A program made the translations under genes and the position numbers. A DNA stretch of 64,000 nucleotides from QHXM01 sp963697975 (GTDB taxonomy: Bacteria; Acidobacteriota; Blastocatellia; Pyrinomonadales; Pyrinomonadaceae), in the NCBI GenBank assembly GCA_963697975.1, contig OY969111.1, positions 930,001 through 994,000 of the forward strand. Reading direction: 5' to 3'. Within the stretch, counting starts at the first letter, position 1. Each line of letters opens with the position of its first letter. Of the stretch, positions 19,159-26,834 are shown in pieces. The notes under the pieces are model-generated. The model was not told the DNA's origin, did not search any database, and worked only from the letters and a program-made list of their open reading frames with translations.

Positions 19159-20964
19159 TTATTCGATCCCGTCTACAGCGAAAGTCGGTGTCCCGTTCAG
19201 GGTGAAAGTCGGGTCCCGCAAAGAAGTCGGGCTTACAGATACATTTCCCGGCGCTCCACTAACGATTCGCTCGCGCGTGAACGGCGGATAATTCTTGATG
19301 GATTGACAATCACAGCCATCACCCTGCGAAGAGTTCGGGCTAGGCTTTCCTTGTAGCTGACCGTCGCTCCTTAATACCCCGGTGGAAAAGGCTTCGAGTA
19401 ATTCCTCCTGAAAGGTAAGCTCTCTGGTTTCTTTCGTAATGCCGGGTACTCCCTGAGAGTTGAGTGCTGTCTCAGAGTTGAGTGCTGTCGCTTTGAATTC
19501 ATCCGCACGTGTGTGCCGCCTTGTGCCAGTGAAATACGCCGTCAAAAAATCGCTCCATGACTTTTGCTGGGCATCCGCAAAGACGCTGGAAAATTTATAT
19601 CTGTTATACTCTCTAGGCCAAAACCTACCGTTAAACGGCTGAGACCAGGGAAAGTAAACGGATAAGCCATGTGAGTACTGATAGGCTGGCCCTATAAACT
19701 CCGAGCGGACGACGAGACGTTCGTCGTCGTCCCCTTCGATGCCTCTCTCCAACTTCTCCATCACATTCTGGCACGCATCCTTGATTGCTTTTACCTCGGC
19801 AGGCGGTGGTTCCTGCGCGGCAGTTTTGAGTCGCTGTTGCAGGCGGAAGCAGAAATCGAACAGGTCGGTGTAGTTTTCGTTAAAGTAGCTTTGTGCAGCC
19901 AGATGAGACAAAAGGATACTCTCCCGCACTAATTCCTGTCCCTGTGGGTCTGCCCAGTTTAAGCCGTCTATGAGACTTGCTGATAGCTCAGAGAGCCGAT
20001 ATTGAATTTTCGGCACTTCTTTCAAGTCGCACAAGCAGGCGTCGTTGGAATAGCCCGCCACTAGATAGTCAAGACCGTGATACGCACAGTAGTGGAAAAT
20101 GTTCTTGAACATCCCCTTGATATCCACTTCCTGTAAGCCTCTTTCTTTTCTGTCCAGATAATTGAATATCCGGATCAGTATCTGTCTGTAGGGCCAACTG
20201 CCGACAAAGGAGGGGCTTTGCGAGGCAAGCATGTAGTTGGCAATACCTTGTATCTCAAAAGCTACTTCCAGCGAACTCATTGAGCAGCTATGAAAGCTGA
20301 TTAACTCTAATTCGGCACCGGTTGGAACCCCATCCTTCTTTGCAATGTCCTCCTTAAACTTATTTAACAATACGCCCAGGGGCTTCAACTGTAACGAATG
20401 CTCAGGGGCATTTTCATCAAACAGAAAGGTGTCATTACCCACCACCAAACCATGTCCGAGGATGAAAAGCATGTAACGGCGAGCAGGGTAATATTTGCGA
20501 CAAAAGTCCAGAAAGCTCGCTAAAGAAAGTTCAGGAGGGAGTTCTTCAAGATTGCCGTTTTCGTCCTTTCTGATAGAAGCAGGCGGCGTTGGCGGGTCAA
20601 ATTGAAATCCTTTGCTCGTGAGAGACGTTATAAGCCGATCTCTAATGAGCCGGTTATTTGTATCCCTTTGCTCTCCCCATAACTTGTCTGTCATCAGATT
20701 TACAACATAGGGATCGTTAGGCGTAAACCCGACAAACCCGATCTTGCTCTCGCCCTTGGCTTGAATCTTGTTAACCCGATTGATGTCAAAGATGTGGGTC
20801 TCGGCGATCTCAAGATTGGGATCAAACCGCGCGATGACGTTTACGTTGGGATGAAATCCCGCTTGTTTGATGGATTTGAGTTGCGAGATGATTTCCGGAG
20901 CGAGATTAGTGTCACTCGCAAGATAGAACATCAACGTCCATTTCTCTTCCTCTGGCTTATCCAT
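19159..20964 (-). CDS. Clostripain-related (C11) cysteine peptidase
   Basis: 601 residues, no signal peptide, so probably cytoplasmic. The fold starts WTLMFYLASDTNL (9-21). The catalytic dyad is readable as FILGHG (His171) and ISFHSCSMSSLEVAFE (Cys227), followed by NYMLASQ as in clostripain. The C-terminal 120 residues are low-complexity, with a TALNSE/TALNSQ duplication. A strong SD (AAGGAGGA, 9-nt spacing) precedes the ATG. It forms a likely two-gene operon with the CHAT protein downstream; both are caspase-fold proteases. The substrate is unknown and it may itself be, or process, the CHAT partner. Confidence 0.88.
   Translation of the reverse strand: MDKPEEEKWTLMFYLASDTNLAPEIISQLKSIKQAGFHPNVNVIARFDPNLEIAETHIFDINRVNKIQAKGESKIGFVGFTPNDPYVVNLMTDKLWGEQRDTNNRLIRDRLITSLTSKGFQFDPPTPPASIRKDENGNLEELPPELSLASFLDFCRKYYPARRYMLFILGHGLVVGNDTFLFDENAPEHSLQLKPLGVLLNKFKEDIAKKDGVPTGAELELISFHSCSMSSLEVAFEIQGIANYMLASQSPSFVGSWPYRQILIRIFNYLDRKERGLQEVDIKGMFKNIFHYCAYHGLDYLVAGYSNDACLCDLKEVPKIQYRLSELSASLIDGLNWADPQGQELVRESILLSHLAAQSYFNENYTDLFDFCFRLQQRLKTAAQEPPPAEVKAIKDACQNVMEKLERGIEGDDDERLVVRSEFIGPAYQYSHGLSVYFPWSQPFNGRFWPREYNRYKFSSVFADAQQKSWSDFLTAYFTGTRRHTRADEFKATALNSETALNSQGVPGITKETRELTFQEELLEAFSTGVLRSDGQLQGKPSPNSSQGDGCDCQSIKNYPPFTRERIVSGAPGNVSVSPTSLRDPTFTLNGTPTFAVDGIE
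19456..19491. repeat. 18-bp tandem duplication inside the C11 gene
   Basis: The 16-bp core AGAGTTGAGTGCTGTC occurs at 19456 and again at 19474, an 18-bp period that encodes two copies of a six-residue unit in the low-complexity tail. It is an in-frame expansion. Confidence 0.75.
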
Positions 20965-21340
20965 TTGTAAATATCCTCCTTCTCCATGATGGAAAGATTA
21001 GACCTACGGACTTGTTTCCAACCTTGTCAACCTTCTCTACCTCAAACCTGGAAGGGTCTTACATCTACTTTTAATGCGAGCGCACTATGAAATGTAACGA
21101 GCGTGAAAGGATGTTTTCGGGCTGTACTATAAATTTAGGTATTAGAGCTAGGCTGCTGACGCCACTGGAGCGACTGTCACTTTAAGTCTGAGCTTTCCAA
21201 CTTACCGGATTAGTCGCCGCTTGGAGACACTGTTGCAAAGATTGAGTTGAGGCGGTAAGAGATAATAGGGTGATGCTTCCCGCTACCTAACCTTGTTTAT
21301 AAGCTGGTGGCCGTTGTAACCAAAGGTTGGTGAGAAGTTC
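20965..21340. other. Gene-free spacer upstream of the C11/CHAT operon
   Basis: About 375 nt with the C11 ribosome-binding site at its left edge. I see no gene, strong promoter pair or long hairpin, except for the stem-loop that follows at 21341. The C11/CHAT promoter should lie here but I cannot pick it out. Confidence 0.4.
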
Positions 21341-21381
21341 TGGAAGCATGAGTTGGAAGATACCTCCAACTCATGCTTCCA
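21341..21381. terminator. 16-bp perfect stem-loop downstream of tRNA-Phe
   Basis: TGGAAGCATGAGTTGG (21341-21356) pairs perfectly with 21366-21381 around a 9-nt loop. It lies 28 nt past the tRNA-Phe 3' end in the direction of transcription, so it may stop or process that transcript, although no T-run follows it. Confidence 0.6.
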
Positions 21382-21409
21382 GTCAGGATGATTCACGATT
21401 TACGAATGC

Positions 21410-21485
21410 TGGTGGCCAGGGACGGAATCGAACCGCCGACGCCGGCCTTTTCAGGGCCGCGCTCTACCGACTGAGCTACCTGGCC
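21410..21485 (-). tRNA. tRNA-Phe (GAA), CCA encoded
   Basis: 76-nt cloverleaf on the minus strand. The acceptor stem GGCCAGG pairs perfectly with CCTGGCC. The D-loop contains AGCTCAGTCGGTAGAG. The anticodon loop CTGAAAA on a CGGCC/GGCCG stem gives GAA. The T-arm carries GGTTCGATTCC, and the 3' CCA is encoded at 21410-21412. A good promoter precedes it. Confidence 0.97.
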
Positions 21486-21516
21486 TGGATTATCCAGACT
21501 TTCATGGAAAGATCGC

Positions 21517-21546
21517 AGTATAAGGAGGCAGCCCGCTGAGTGTCAA
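21517..21546 (-). promoter_or_regulatory. Promoter of tRNA-Phe
   Basis: On the minus strand a perfect TTGACA (21541-21546), an 18-bp spacer and TATACT (21517-21522) lie about 32 nt before the tRNA 5' end. Confidence 0.75.
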
Positions 21547-21595
21547 CCGCACTATGGCCTCGTTGATTTTTTGTCGAATTAGTCACAAAAAAGCG

Positions 21596-21623
21596 TTGAC
21601 AGTTTCGACAAGGGGTGTATAAT
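21596..21623 (+). promoter_or_regulatory. Consensus promoter for a non-coding transcript
   Basis: TTGACA (21596-21601), 16 bp, TATAAT (21618-21623). Both hexamers are perfect. No open reading frame follows within reach; transcription would begin near 21630 and read into a structured region. Confidence 0.8.
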
Positions 21624-21629
21624 GGCGCG

Positions 21630-21789
21630 CGTTAAGGATGGGGTTGATGCCCAAACGTCAGCCGGTCGTAAGACAAGCCATCTGAGGCCCGAACTTAGAT
21701 AGTGCCCGCCCGTGCCAGCTCGGAAGCCGAAGCCGCCCCCCGGATTCGCTCCCTTCGAGTTGGCACAGCCATTTTTAGCCACCATTTTT
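21630..21789 (+). ncRNA. Candidate structured non-coding RNA, family not assigned
   Basis: The region behind the consensus promoter folds well. There is a GTAA tetraloop hairpin (21665-21674), a 7-bp hairpin (21680-21686 with 21694-21700) and an 11-bp stem (21712-21722 with 21756-21766) holding an inner CGAA/TTCG stem. A possible closing stem pairs 21634-21641 with 21769-21776. T-runs follow at 21772 and 21785, as at an intrinsic terminator. Expected length is 145-160 nt. A 6S-type RNA is possible by size and closed-rod shape, but I do not recognise a family signature; it lacks the SRP RNA motif. Boundaries are inferred. Confidence 0.55.
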
Positions 21790-21880
21790 CTTATCATTAG
21801 CTAAGAATTCATTCCCGAAATCTATTCTTCCCCCGCACAACTTCCGCCGCTCAATCACATCCCTAAACTTGGTAGGTGAT

Positions 21881-21886
21881 TATAAT
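21881..21886 (+). promoter_or_regulatory. Candidate -10 element upstream of the methyltransferase
   Basis: A perfect TATAAT lies about 120 nt before the methyltransferase start. No good -35 is visible at 16-18 bp. The call rests on the -10 alone. Confidence 0.3.
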
Positions 21887-22006
21887 TAACCTTATTATCT
21901 AGGTGATACGGTGTGTCCTGCCGTGCGGCGTCTCTACTTGATTTGAATTAGCTCCTACTGCATATTCGCTCAGGCTATTTTGCAACAAACGCGTGAGGCT
22001 GTAATC

Positions 22007-22813
22007 GTGACCGACACACTCTTGACGGAAAGGCAAAGGAGAGAGCGCGAATTCTACGAAGAATTCTCTAAGCTCAACGAGCCATCGGAAGTCTCCTTTG
22101 CTCCGATTTCCGGCAACGAGACGAGGCCCTGGAATTCTTACTGGCGCGTCATAGAGATTGTTAAGGATAGCTTCAATTCGGAAGGCCAGAAGCTACTGGA
22201 CTTCGGATGCGGCCCCGGCGAAAACTCTCTTATCTTTTCCAGGATCGGCTATGAGGTGTTCGGCTTCGATCTGTCTCCAAGCAATATCGCAATCGCACAG
22301 CGTTTAGCACAAAAGTACGAGATGGCTGACAGGACGCATTTTTCTGTAGGTGCGGCAGAGCGCCTCGACTATCCGGATGAACATTTCGAGGTCGTAGTCG
22401 GTTTCGACATTCTCCACCACATCAACATCAGTCAGGGGCTAAAGGAATGCTCACGGGTGCTGAAGAAAGGAGGGTTGGCAATCTTCCACGAGCCGATGCG
22501 GGTTCCCATCTTCGACACACTCAGAGAAACAAGGTTCGGGAGATGGGTGGTTCCCAAAGAAGCGTCCTTGGATCGTCACATCACCGAAGATGAAAGAAAG
22601 CTCACAACCGGCGACCTCAAGATTATCAGGGAACTGGCGCCCGAGTTCTCAGCCGAACGATTTTTACTCTTCTCAAGATTAGACCGCTTTATCAGGAATC
22701 CGAACAATAAAAAACCATCTCTACTGGAAAAGATGGATTATCGAATATTCAAATTGCTTCCTTTTATCAAGGCGTATGGAGGAATAATCATTCTGGTTTT
22801 AAAAAAGCAGTAA
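22007..22813 (+). CDS. Class I SAM-dependent methyltransferase
   Basis: About 268 residues. Motif I is LLDFGCGPGENSLIFSRIG and the acidic end of strand 2 is VFGFDLSPSN. Motif IV is VVGFDILHHIN, and LKKGGLAIFHEP follows. This is the Methyltransf_11/25 type that acts on small molecules, lipids or sugars. The C-terminal 80 residues (RNPNNKKPSLLEKMDYRI to IIILVLKK) are hydrophobic at the end. GTG at 22007 with GAGG upstream is preferred; a TTG at 21980 would add nine residues. The substrate is unknown and the neighbours are not informative. Confidence 0.82.
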   Translation: MTDTLLTERQRREREFYEEFSKLNEPSEVSFAPISGNETRPWNSYWRVIEIVKDSFNSEGQKLLDFGCGPGENSLIFSRIGYEVFGFDLSPSNIAIAQRLAQKYEMADRTHFSVGAAERLDYPDEHFEVVVGFDILHHINISQGLKECSRVLKKGGLAIFHEPMRVPIFDTLRETRFGRWVVPKEASLDRHITEDERKLTTGDLKIIRELAPEFSAERFLLFSRLDRFIRNPNNKKPSLLEKMDYRIFKLLPFIKAYGGIIILVLKKQ

Positions 22814-22820
22814 AGAACAT

Positions 22821-24149
22821 CTACCTGACTCCGGCGCGCTCCTGCAAAAGCCTTGACTCACGATTCGCTTCCTCAATTATTTCCCGCTCATTAAGCGTCA
22901 AAAGCTCGTGGTCGCGCATGACCACCTGACCATCAATGATGACGGTCTGGACATCGCTCGACTGCGCTGAATAAACAATCGCCGAGGCAACGTCTGTCGG
23001 AAGCGGCGTCGAATGAAGCCGCTCCAGATTAATCAGGATGAGGTCTGCGCGCTTACCCACTTCGAGGCTGCCGATCTCCTGTTCCAGACCGAGCGCGCGT
23101 GCGCCGTCAATTGTTGCCAGGCCAAGCGCGCGCCGTGCTGACAGGACCTCAGCCCCGTGAAAAACTTTCTGAAGCAAGGCAGCGGAGCGCATTTCCGTAA
23201 ACATATCCAGACGATTGTTGCACGGCGCACCGTCCGCGCCGAGTGAAACGGAAATATTGCGTTCCAGCATCTCTTTGATTCGGGCGATGCCGGAGCCGAG
23301 CTTGAGATTCGACGATGGGCAGTGGACGACATGCGTGCCGGTGTTTGCCAGGATTTCCAATTCCGCATCGTCCAGATGAACACAATGAGCAAGCGCAACA
23401 TGATTTCCGGTGAGGCCAAGCGAATGTAGATAAGCGACGTTGCGCTCACCCGTCTCACGCTCGACCATCTCGATCTCTGTGCGATTCTCTGAAGCGTGCG
23501 TGTGAACCATCACACCGCGCTCTCGTGCAAGACGCGCGACTCTCTCCAGCAACTCGCGCGTGCAACTGACGGCAAAGCGTGGCGCGAAGCAATAGCGTAT
23601 GCGCCCTTCTCCGCGTCCATGCCACTCTTCAAAGAGCGCGAGCGATTCTTTAATAGAGCTTTCGGTTTCTTCGCGCAGCGCATCCGGCACGTCGTCGCCT
23701 TTGTCCATCATGCACTTGCCGACGGTCGCGCGAAATCCTGACTCTTCGACCACGCGAAACGCTTCCGCCGTGTGATTGACCGTCTCCATCGTCAGCGCGC
23801 ACGTCGTGCCGCCTTTAATCATCTCACTGACGCCGAGCCGCGCCGATGCCCTGGCGGACATGGCCGTGTGCGCGGCCTCCATCGGCCAGACGCGTTTCTT
23901 CAACCAATCAATCAAGGCCAGATCGTCTGCCGCCCCGCGAAACAGAGTCTGGCAGAGATGAATGTGCGTCTGCACAAAACCGGGCAGGACGGCGCACCCG
24001 CTTGCGTCTATCGAGACATCGGCACTACCAACCGCTTCACCAATGCTCGCAATACGATTGCCGCGAATGAGCAGATCGCCCCTTACGACTGCGTCATTTC
24101 CAGCAATCGTCAGGAGCGTCCCGTTTTTTATTAGAATCGTCTTTTCCAT
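22821..24149 (-). CDS. Amidohydrolase, 5'-deoxyadenosine/SAH deaminase type
   Basis: 442 residues of the TRZ/ATZ/cytosine-deaminase-like amidohydrolase family, which deaminates adenosine derivatives such as S-adenosylhomocysteine, 5'-methylthioadenosine or 5'-deoxyadenosine. Metal ligands are visible as THIHLCQ (HxH near 62-64), HTHASENRTE (near 215), ALAHCVHL (near 250) and LGADGAPCNN (Asp near 305). The C-terminal GKRADLILINLE closes the composite sheet. The ATG at 24149 replaces a TTG 15 nt upstream. It lies downstream of recA but is separated by a strong hairpin, so co-transcription is uncertain. Which adenosine derivative it uses cannot be read from sequence. Confidence 0.88.
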   Translation of the reverse strand: MEKTILIKNGTLLTIAGNDAVVRGDLLIRGNRIASIGEAVGSADVSIDASGCAVLPGFVQTHIHLCQTLFRGAADDLALIDWLKKRVWPMEAAHTAMSARASARLGVSEMIKGGTTCALTMETVNHTAEAFRVVEESGFRATVGKCMMDKGDDVPDALREETESSIKESLALFEEWHGRGEGRIRYCFAPRFAVSCTRELLERVARLARERGVMVHTHASENRTEIEMVERETGERNVAYLHSLGLTGNHVALAHCVHLDDAELEILANTGTHVVHCPSSNLKLGSGIARIKEMLERNISVSLGADGAPCNNRLDMFTEMRSAALLQKVFHGAEVLSARRALGLATIDGARALGLEQEIGSLEVGKRADLILINLERLHSTPLPTDVASAIVYSAQSSDVQTVIIDGQVVMRDHELLTLNEREIIEEANRESRLLQERAGVR

Positions 24150-24161
24150 GAGCGATGAAGA

Positions 24162-24291
24162 CAATAAAGTAAAAAGTCAAAAGGTAAAAGTCAAAAAAGC
24201 CGTAAATCGTAAATCGTGAATCGTCAATAGAAAGAGTGTTCTTCTATTGACGATTCACGATTTACGATTTACGGCTTTACTTACTTTTGCC
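24162..24291. repeat. Inverted repeat C, 37-bp perfect hairpin next to the recA stop
   Basis: 24196-24232 and 24242-24278 are exact reverse complements over 37 bp with a 9-nt loop. The arms consist of CGTAAAT/CGTGAAT heptamers. An outer, less perfect layer of AAAGTCA heptamers (24162-24195) pairs partly with 24279-24291. The right edge touches the recA stop. It would form a very stable hairpin in the recA 3' end. Confidence 0.95.
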
Positions 24292-25383
24292 TTATTTCGC
24301 GGCCTTGCGGCTGGCCTTATCGGAAGTTTCCGCAGTCTCTACGGCTTCGGCTTCCACCGGCGACTCCGCGCCACCGCGCACAGGAATGCCGAGCGCAACG
24401 CGCACTTCATTTTCCACACGCTGCAACATCTCCGGGTTCTCCTTCAGAGTCTGCTTGGCGTTTTCACGTCCCTGTCCCAGACGTTCGTTCCTGTAAGAGA
24501 ACCACGCGCCGCTCTTCTCGACAACCTTGTTGGCGACGCCCAGGTCAACCGCATCGCCTTCGCGCGAAATGCCCTCGCCATACATGATGTCAAATTCGCA
24601 CTCACGGAACGGCGGCGCAACCTTGTTTTTGACGACCTTAACGCGCGTTCGATTGCCAGCCACACGGTCGCCGTCCTTGATCGCGCCAATGCGACGAATG
24701 TCCAGACGCACGGATGCATAAAACTTGAGAGCGCGCCCGCCCGTAGTGGTTTCAGGGCTTCCGAACATCACGCCGATCTTTTCACGAATCTGGTTGATGA
24801 AGATAAAGCACGTGTTCGACTGCGCGACGATGGCCGCCAGTTTCCTCAGAGCCTGCGACATCAAGCGCGCCTGCAAGCCCGGAAGACTGTCGCCCATTTC
24901 GCCGTCGAGTTCCGCGCGCGGCACGAGCGCCGCCACAGAGTCAATGATGATTACGTCGACGCCCTGTGAACGCACGAGAGCTTCGGCAATCTCCAAAGCC
25001 TGCTCGCCCGAATCCGGCTGCGAAATCAGAAGCTCGTCAATATTCACACCGAGCTTTCCGGCATAGTCCGCATCCATCGCGTGCTCTGCGTCAATGTAGG
25101 CCGCAACACCTCCGGCCTTCTGAGCTTCGGAGACGATGTGCAAAGCCAGCGTCGTTTTGCCGGAGCTTTCAGGGCCGTAAATCTCTATGATGCGCCCGCG
25201 CGGCACACCACCGATGCCGATTGCCGAGTCAATGCTCAGCGAAGAAGTCGAGATCGCGGGGATATCCGAAACCACGCGCTCGCCAAGTTTCATGATTGAG
25301 CCTTTGCCAAATTTCTTTTCAATATTGAGCAGCGCCGCTTCGACCGCTTTCCCGCGATCCGCGCTTGATCTGTCTTCAGCCAT
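24292..25383 (-). CDS. recA: Recombinase A
   Basis: 363 residues. Walker A is GPESSGKTT, followed by IDAEHAMD, the L1/L2 DNA loops (GEMGDSLPGLQARLMSQALRK; FINQIREKIGVMFG) and NTCFIFINQ; all key family motifs are present. RecA promotes homologous recombination and SOS induction. The C-terminus is Ala/Glu-rich (ESPVEAEAVETAETS), as usual. ATG at 25383 sits 9 nt after AAAGAG and gives the usual MAE start; another ATG lies 9 nt upstream. I do not see a clear LexA operator. A candidate promoter lies at 25474-25502, and a strong hairpin follows the stop. Confidence 0.98.
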   Translation of the reverse strand: MAEDRSSADRGKAVEAALLNIEKKFGKGSIMKLGERVVSDIPAISTSSLSIDSAIGIGGVPRGRIIEIYGPESSGKTTLALHIVSEAQKAGGVAAYIDAEHAMDADYAGKLGVNIDELLISQPDSGEQALEIAEALVRSQGVDVIIIDSVAALVPRAELDGEMGDSLPGLQARLMSQALRKLAAIVAQSNTCFIFINQIREKIGVMFGSPETTTGGRALKFYASVRLDIRRIGAIKDGDRVAGNRTRVKVVKNKVAPPFRECEFDIMYGEGISREGDAVDLGVANKVVEKSGAWFSYRNERLGQGRENAKQTLKENPEMLQRVENEVRVALGIPVRGGAESPVEAEAVETAETSDKASRKAAK

Positions 25384-25473
25384 AACAAACATCTCTTTCT
25401 ACCATTCCTTTTCTCACGTTTCGTGGGCGTCGAACTGCTTAAGAGTCGCGGCCTGCTACCGCAAACGAAACGC

Positions 25474-25502
25474 AGTATAACACACACGGCGCGAGAATGG
25501 AA
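25474..25502 (-). promoter_or_regulatory. Candidate recA promoter
   Basis: On the minus strand TATACT (25474-25479) with TTCCAT 17 bp upstream (25497-25502). The -35 is weak. The leader to the recA ATG would be about 85 nt. Confidence 0.4.
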
Positions 25503-25678
25503 CAGCGTTTCACGCGTGCAACGAAATATTTTTAACCGGAGATGAAACTCCGATTAACAACCGATGGGTGGTAAAACGAGCGGCGCTTTCTGCGTCAAAT
25601 CCGAAAATCCGACCGTGAGGTGCTCTCGCCGTGCAGGGGGTATAACATGACGGGGTCGAATCCTGCAAGCGTCCTTCC

Positions 25679-26026
25679 TCAAAAAAACTCCTGTAGTGTG
25701 CGCTTCGTGCGCTGCTCGAACTGTTCCGCGAGAGACGCGACGCCGCCCGTGCTCTCATCTCTTGAAATTCGTTCTATCCGCCACATTGGAAAGAAGAGGT
25801 CGGACACGCCCATGAACGGCTCGTCGTGCATAATCGCCCGCACCCAATCGTCAAAAGCGTTGAGATCGAGACCGCGCAGGAAGACGCCAGCCGCACTAAT
25901 CTCGTCGAGCGCGCCCCAGCACTTTTCGCGCGGGCTGTGCAGGGCGAGGATGACGATTGCGCCCGGCTCGATTCCCTTCCCGCGCGTTTCCCCATCCAAC
26001 GCTTTGTTTAAGTCGGCTTCAACCAT
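25679..26026 (-). CDS. Conserved-looking small protein of unknown function
   Basis: 115 residues, no signal peptide or membrane segment, predicted cytoplasmic. I do not recognise a family. Visible features are a central AIVILALHSPREKCWGALDEI strand-helix and a FFPMWRIERISRD segment; the composition is mixed and enzyme-like rather than low-complexity. It begins 16 nt after the trpA stop, so it is probably translated from the end of the trpB-trpA message. The phrase HSPREKCWG suggests it might bind a small ligand or act as an accessory subunit, but this is only a guess. Confidence 0.65.
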   Translation of the reverse strand: MVEADLNKALDGETRGKGIEPGAIVILALHSPREKCWGALDEISAAGVFLRGLDLNAFDDWVRAIMHDEPFMGVSDLFFPMWRIERISRDESTGGVASLAEQFEQRTKRTLQEFF

Positions 26027-26042
26027 CTTTCGTCATCTGCGC

Positions 26043-26834
26043 CTAAAGGGTAAGCAACTGACGCGCAAACTCTCCGGTGCGCTGCACAAGGTCGCTTGCG
26101 CCTGTGTGTCTTTCTATCTCCGCCACGAGCGCCGACCCGACGACCGCCGCGTCAGCGTAGCGCCAGGTCTCCGCGACCTGCTCGGCGTTAGAGATACCAA
26201 AGCCAACGGCAACTGGCAAATCGGAAACTCTCCGCACGCGCTCAACCAATCGCGCAGCATCGCGGCTCACATCAAGGCGCGCGCCCGTGACGCCTGCGCG
26301 TGAGACGGCGTAGATGAAACCGCTGGCTCGCTCGGCCACCAATGCCAGCCGCGCGTCCGTCGAGGTCGGCGCGACCAGAAAGATCATGTCGAGGCCGTGC
26401 GCTCTGAGAAGATTGGAAAACGCGTCCGCCTCTTCCGGCACAAGGTCTGTCACCAGCACGCCGTCAACGCCCGCGAGCGCCGCTTCCCTGCTCAAGCGCT
26501 CAAGCCCGTATTGCAGCAGCGGATTGAAATAGCTGAACAGCACGACCGCCACATCTTTCATCAACGGGCGCGCCTGCTCGACAACATTCAGCACTTCGCG
26601 CAGGCCGAAGCCATGCAGCAGAGCGCGTTCCGAAGCTCTCTGAATCACAGGCCCGTCAGCCATCGGGTCGCTGAACGGCACGCCAAGCTCTATGACGCTT
26701 GCGCCCGCGCTGGCCAACTCGACGAGCAATTTACCTGTGGTCTCAAGATCGGGATCGCCCGCCGTGATGAAAGGAATCAGGCCGCGCCGTCCTTCGCGCT
26801 TCAAGCGAGCGAATGTTGCTTCAATCCTGCTCAC
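26043..26834 (-). CDS. trpA: Tryptophan synthase alpha subunit
   Basis: 263-residue TIM barrel that releases indole from indole-3-glycerol phosphate. ELGVPFSDPMADGPVIQ (45-61) holds the catalytic Glu and the conserved Asp. LVTDLVPEEAD and GFGISNAEQV (near 212) form the phosphate site. Its ATG overlaps the trpB stop by 4 nt (ATGA), the usual coupling of the two subunits that share an indole tunnel. Confidence 0.97.
   Translation of the reverse strand: MSRIEATFARLKREGRRGLIPFITAGDPDLETTGKLLVELASAGASVIELGVPFSDPMADGPVIQRASERALLHGFGLREVLNVVEQARPLMKDVAVVLFSYFNPLLQYGLERLSREAALAGVDGVLVTDLVPEEADAFSNLLRAHGLDMIFLVAPTSTDARLALVAERASGFIYAVSRAGVTGARLDVSRDAARLVERVRRVSDLPVAVGFGISNAEQVAETWRYADAAVVGSALVAEIERHTGASDLVQRTGEFARQLLTL

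Noticed and set aside
21630..21789. SRP RNA or tmRNA identity for the ncRNA
   Set aside because: The SRP core motif (GGAAGGNAGC type) and the tRNA-like ends of tmRNA are absent.
21579..21797. Minus-strand 72-residue frame opposite the candidate ncRNA
   Set aside because: No RBS, Gly/Arg-rich, and it covers a promoter and stems that better explain the sequence.
25538..25554. Small hairpin CGGAG/CTCCG upstream of recA as a terminator
   Set aside because: Only 5 bp and no convincing T-run on the minus strand.
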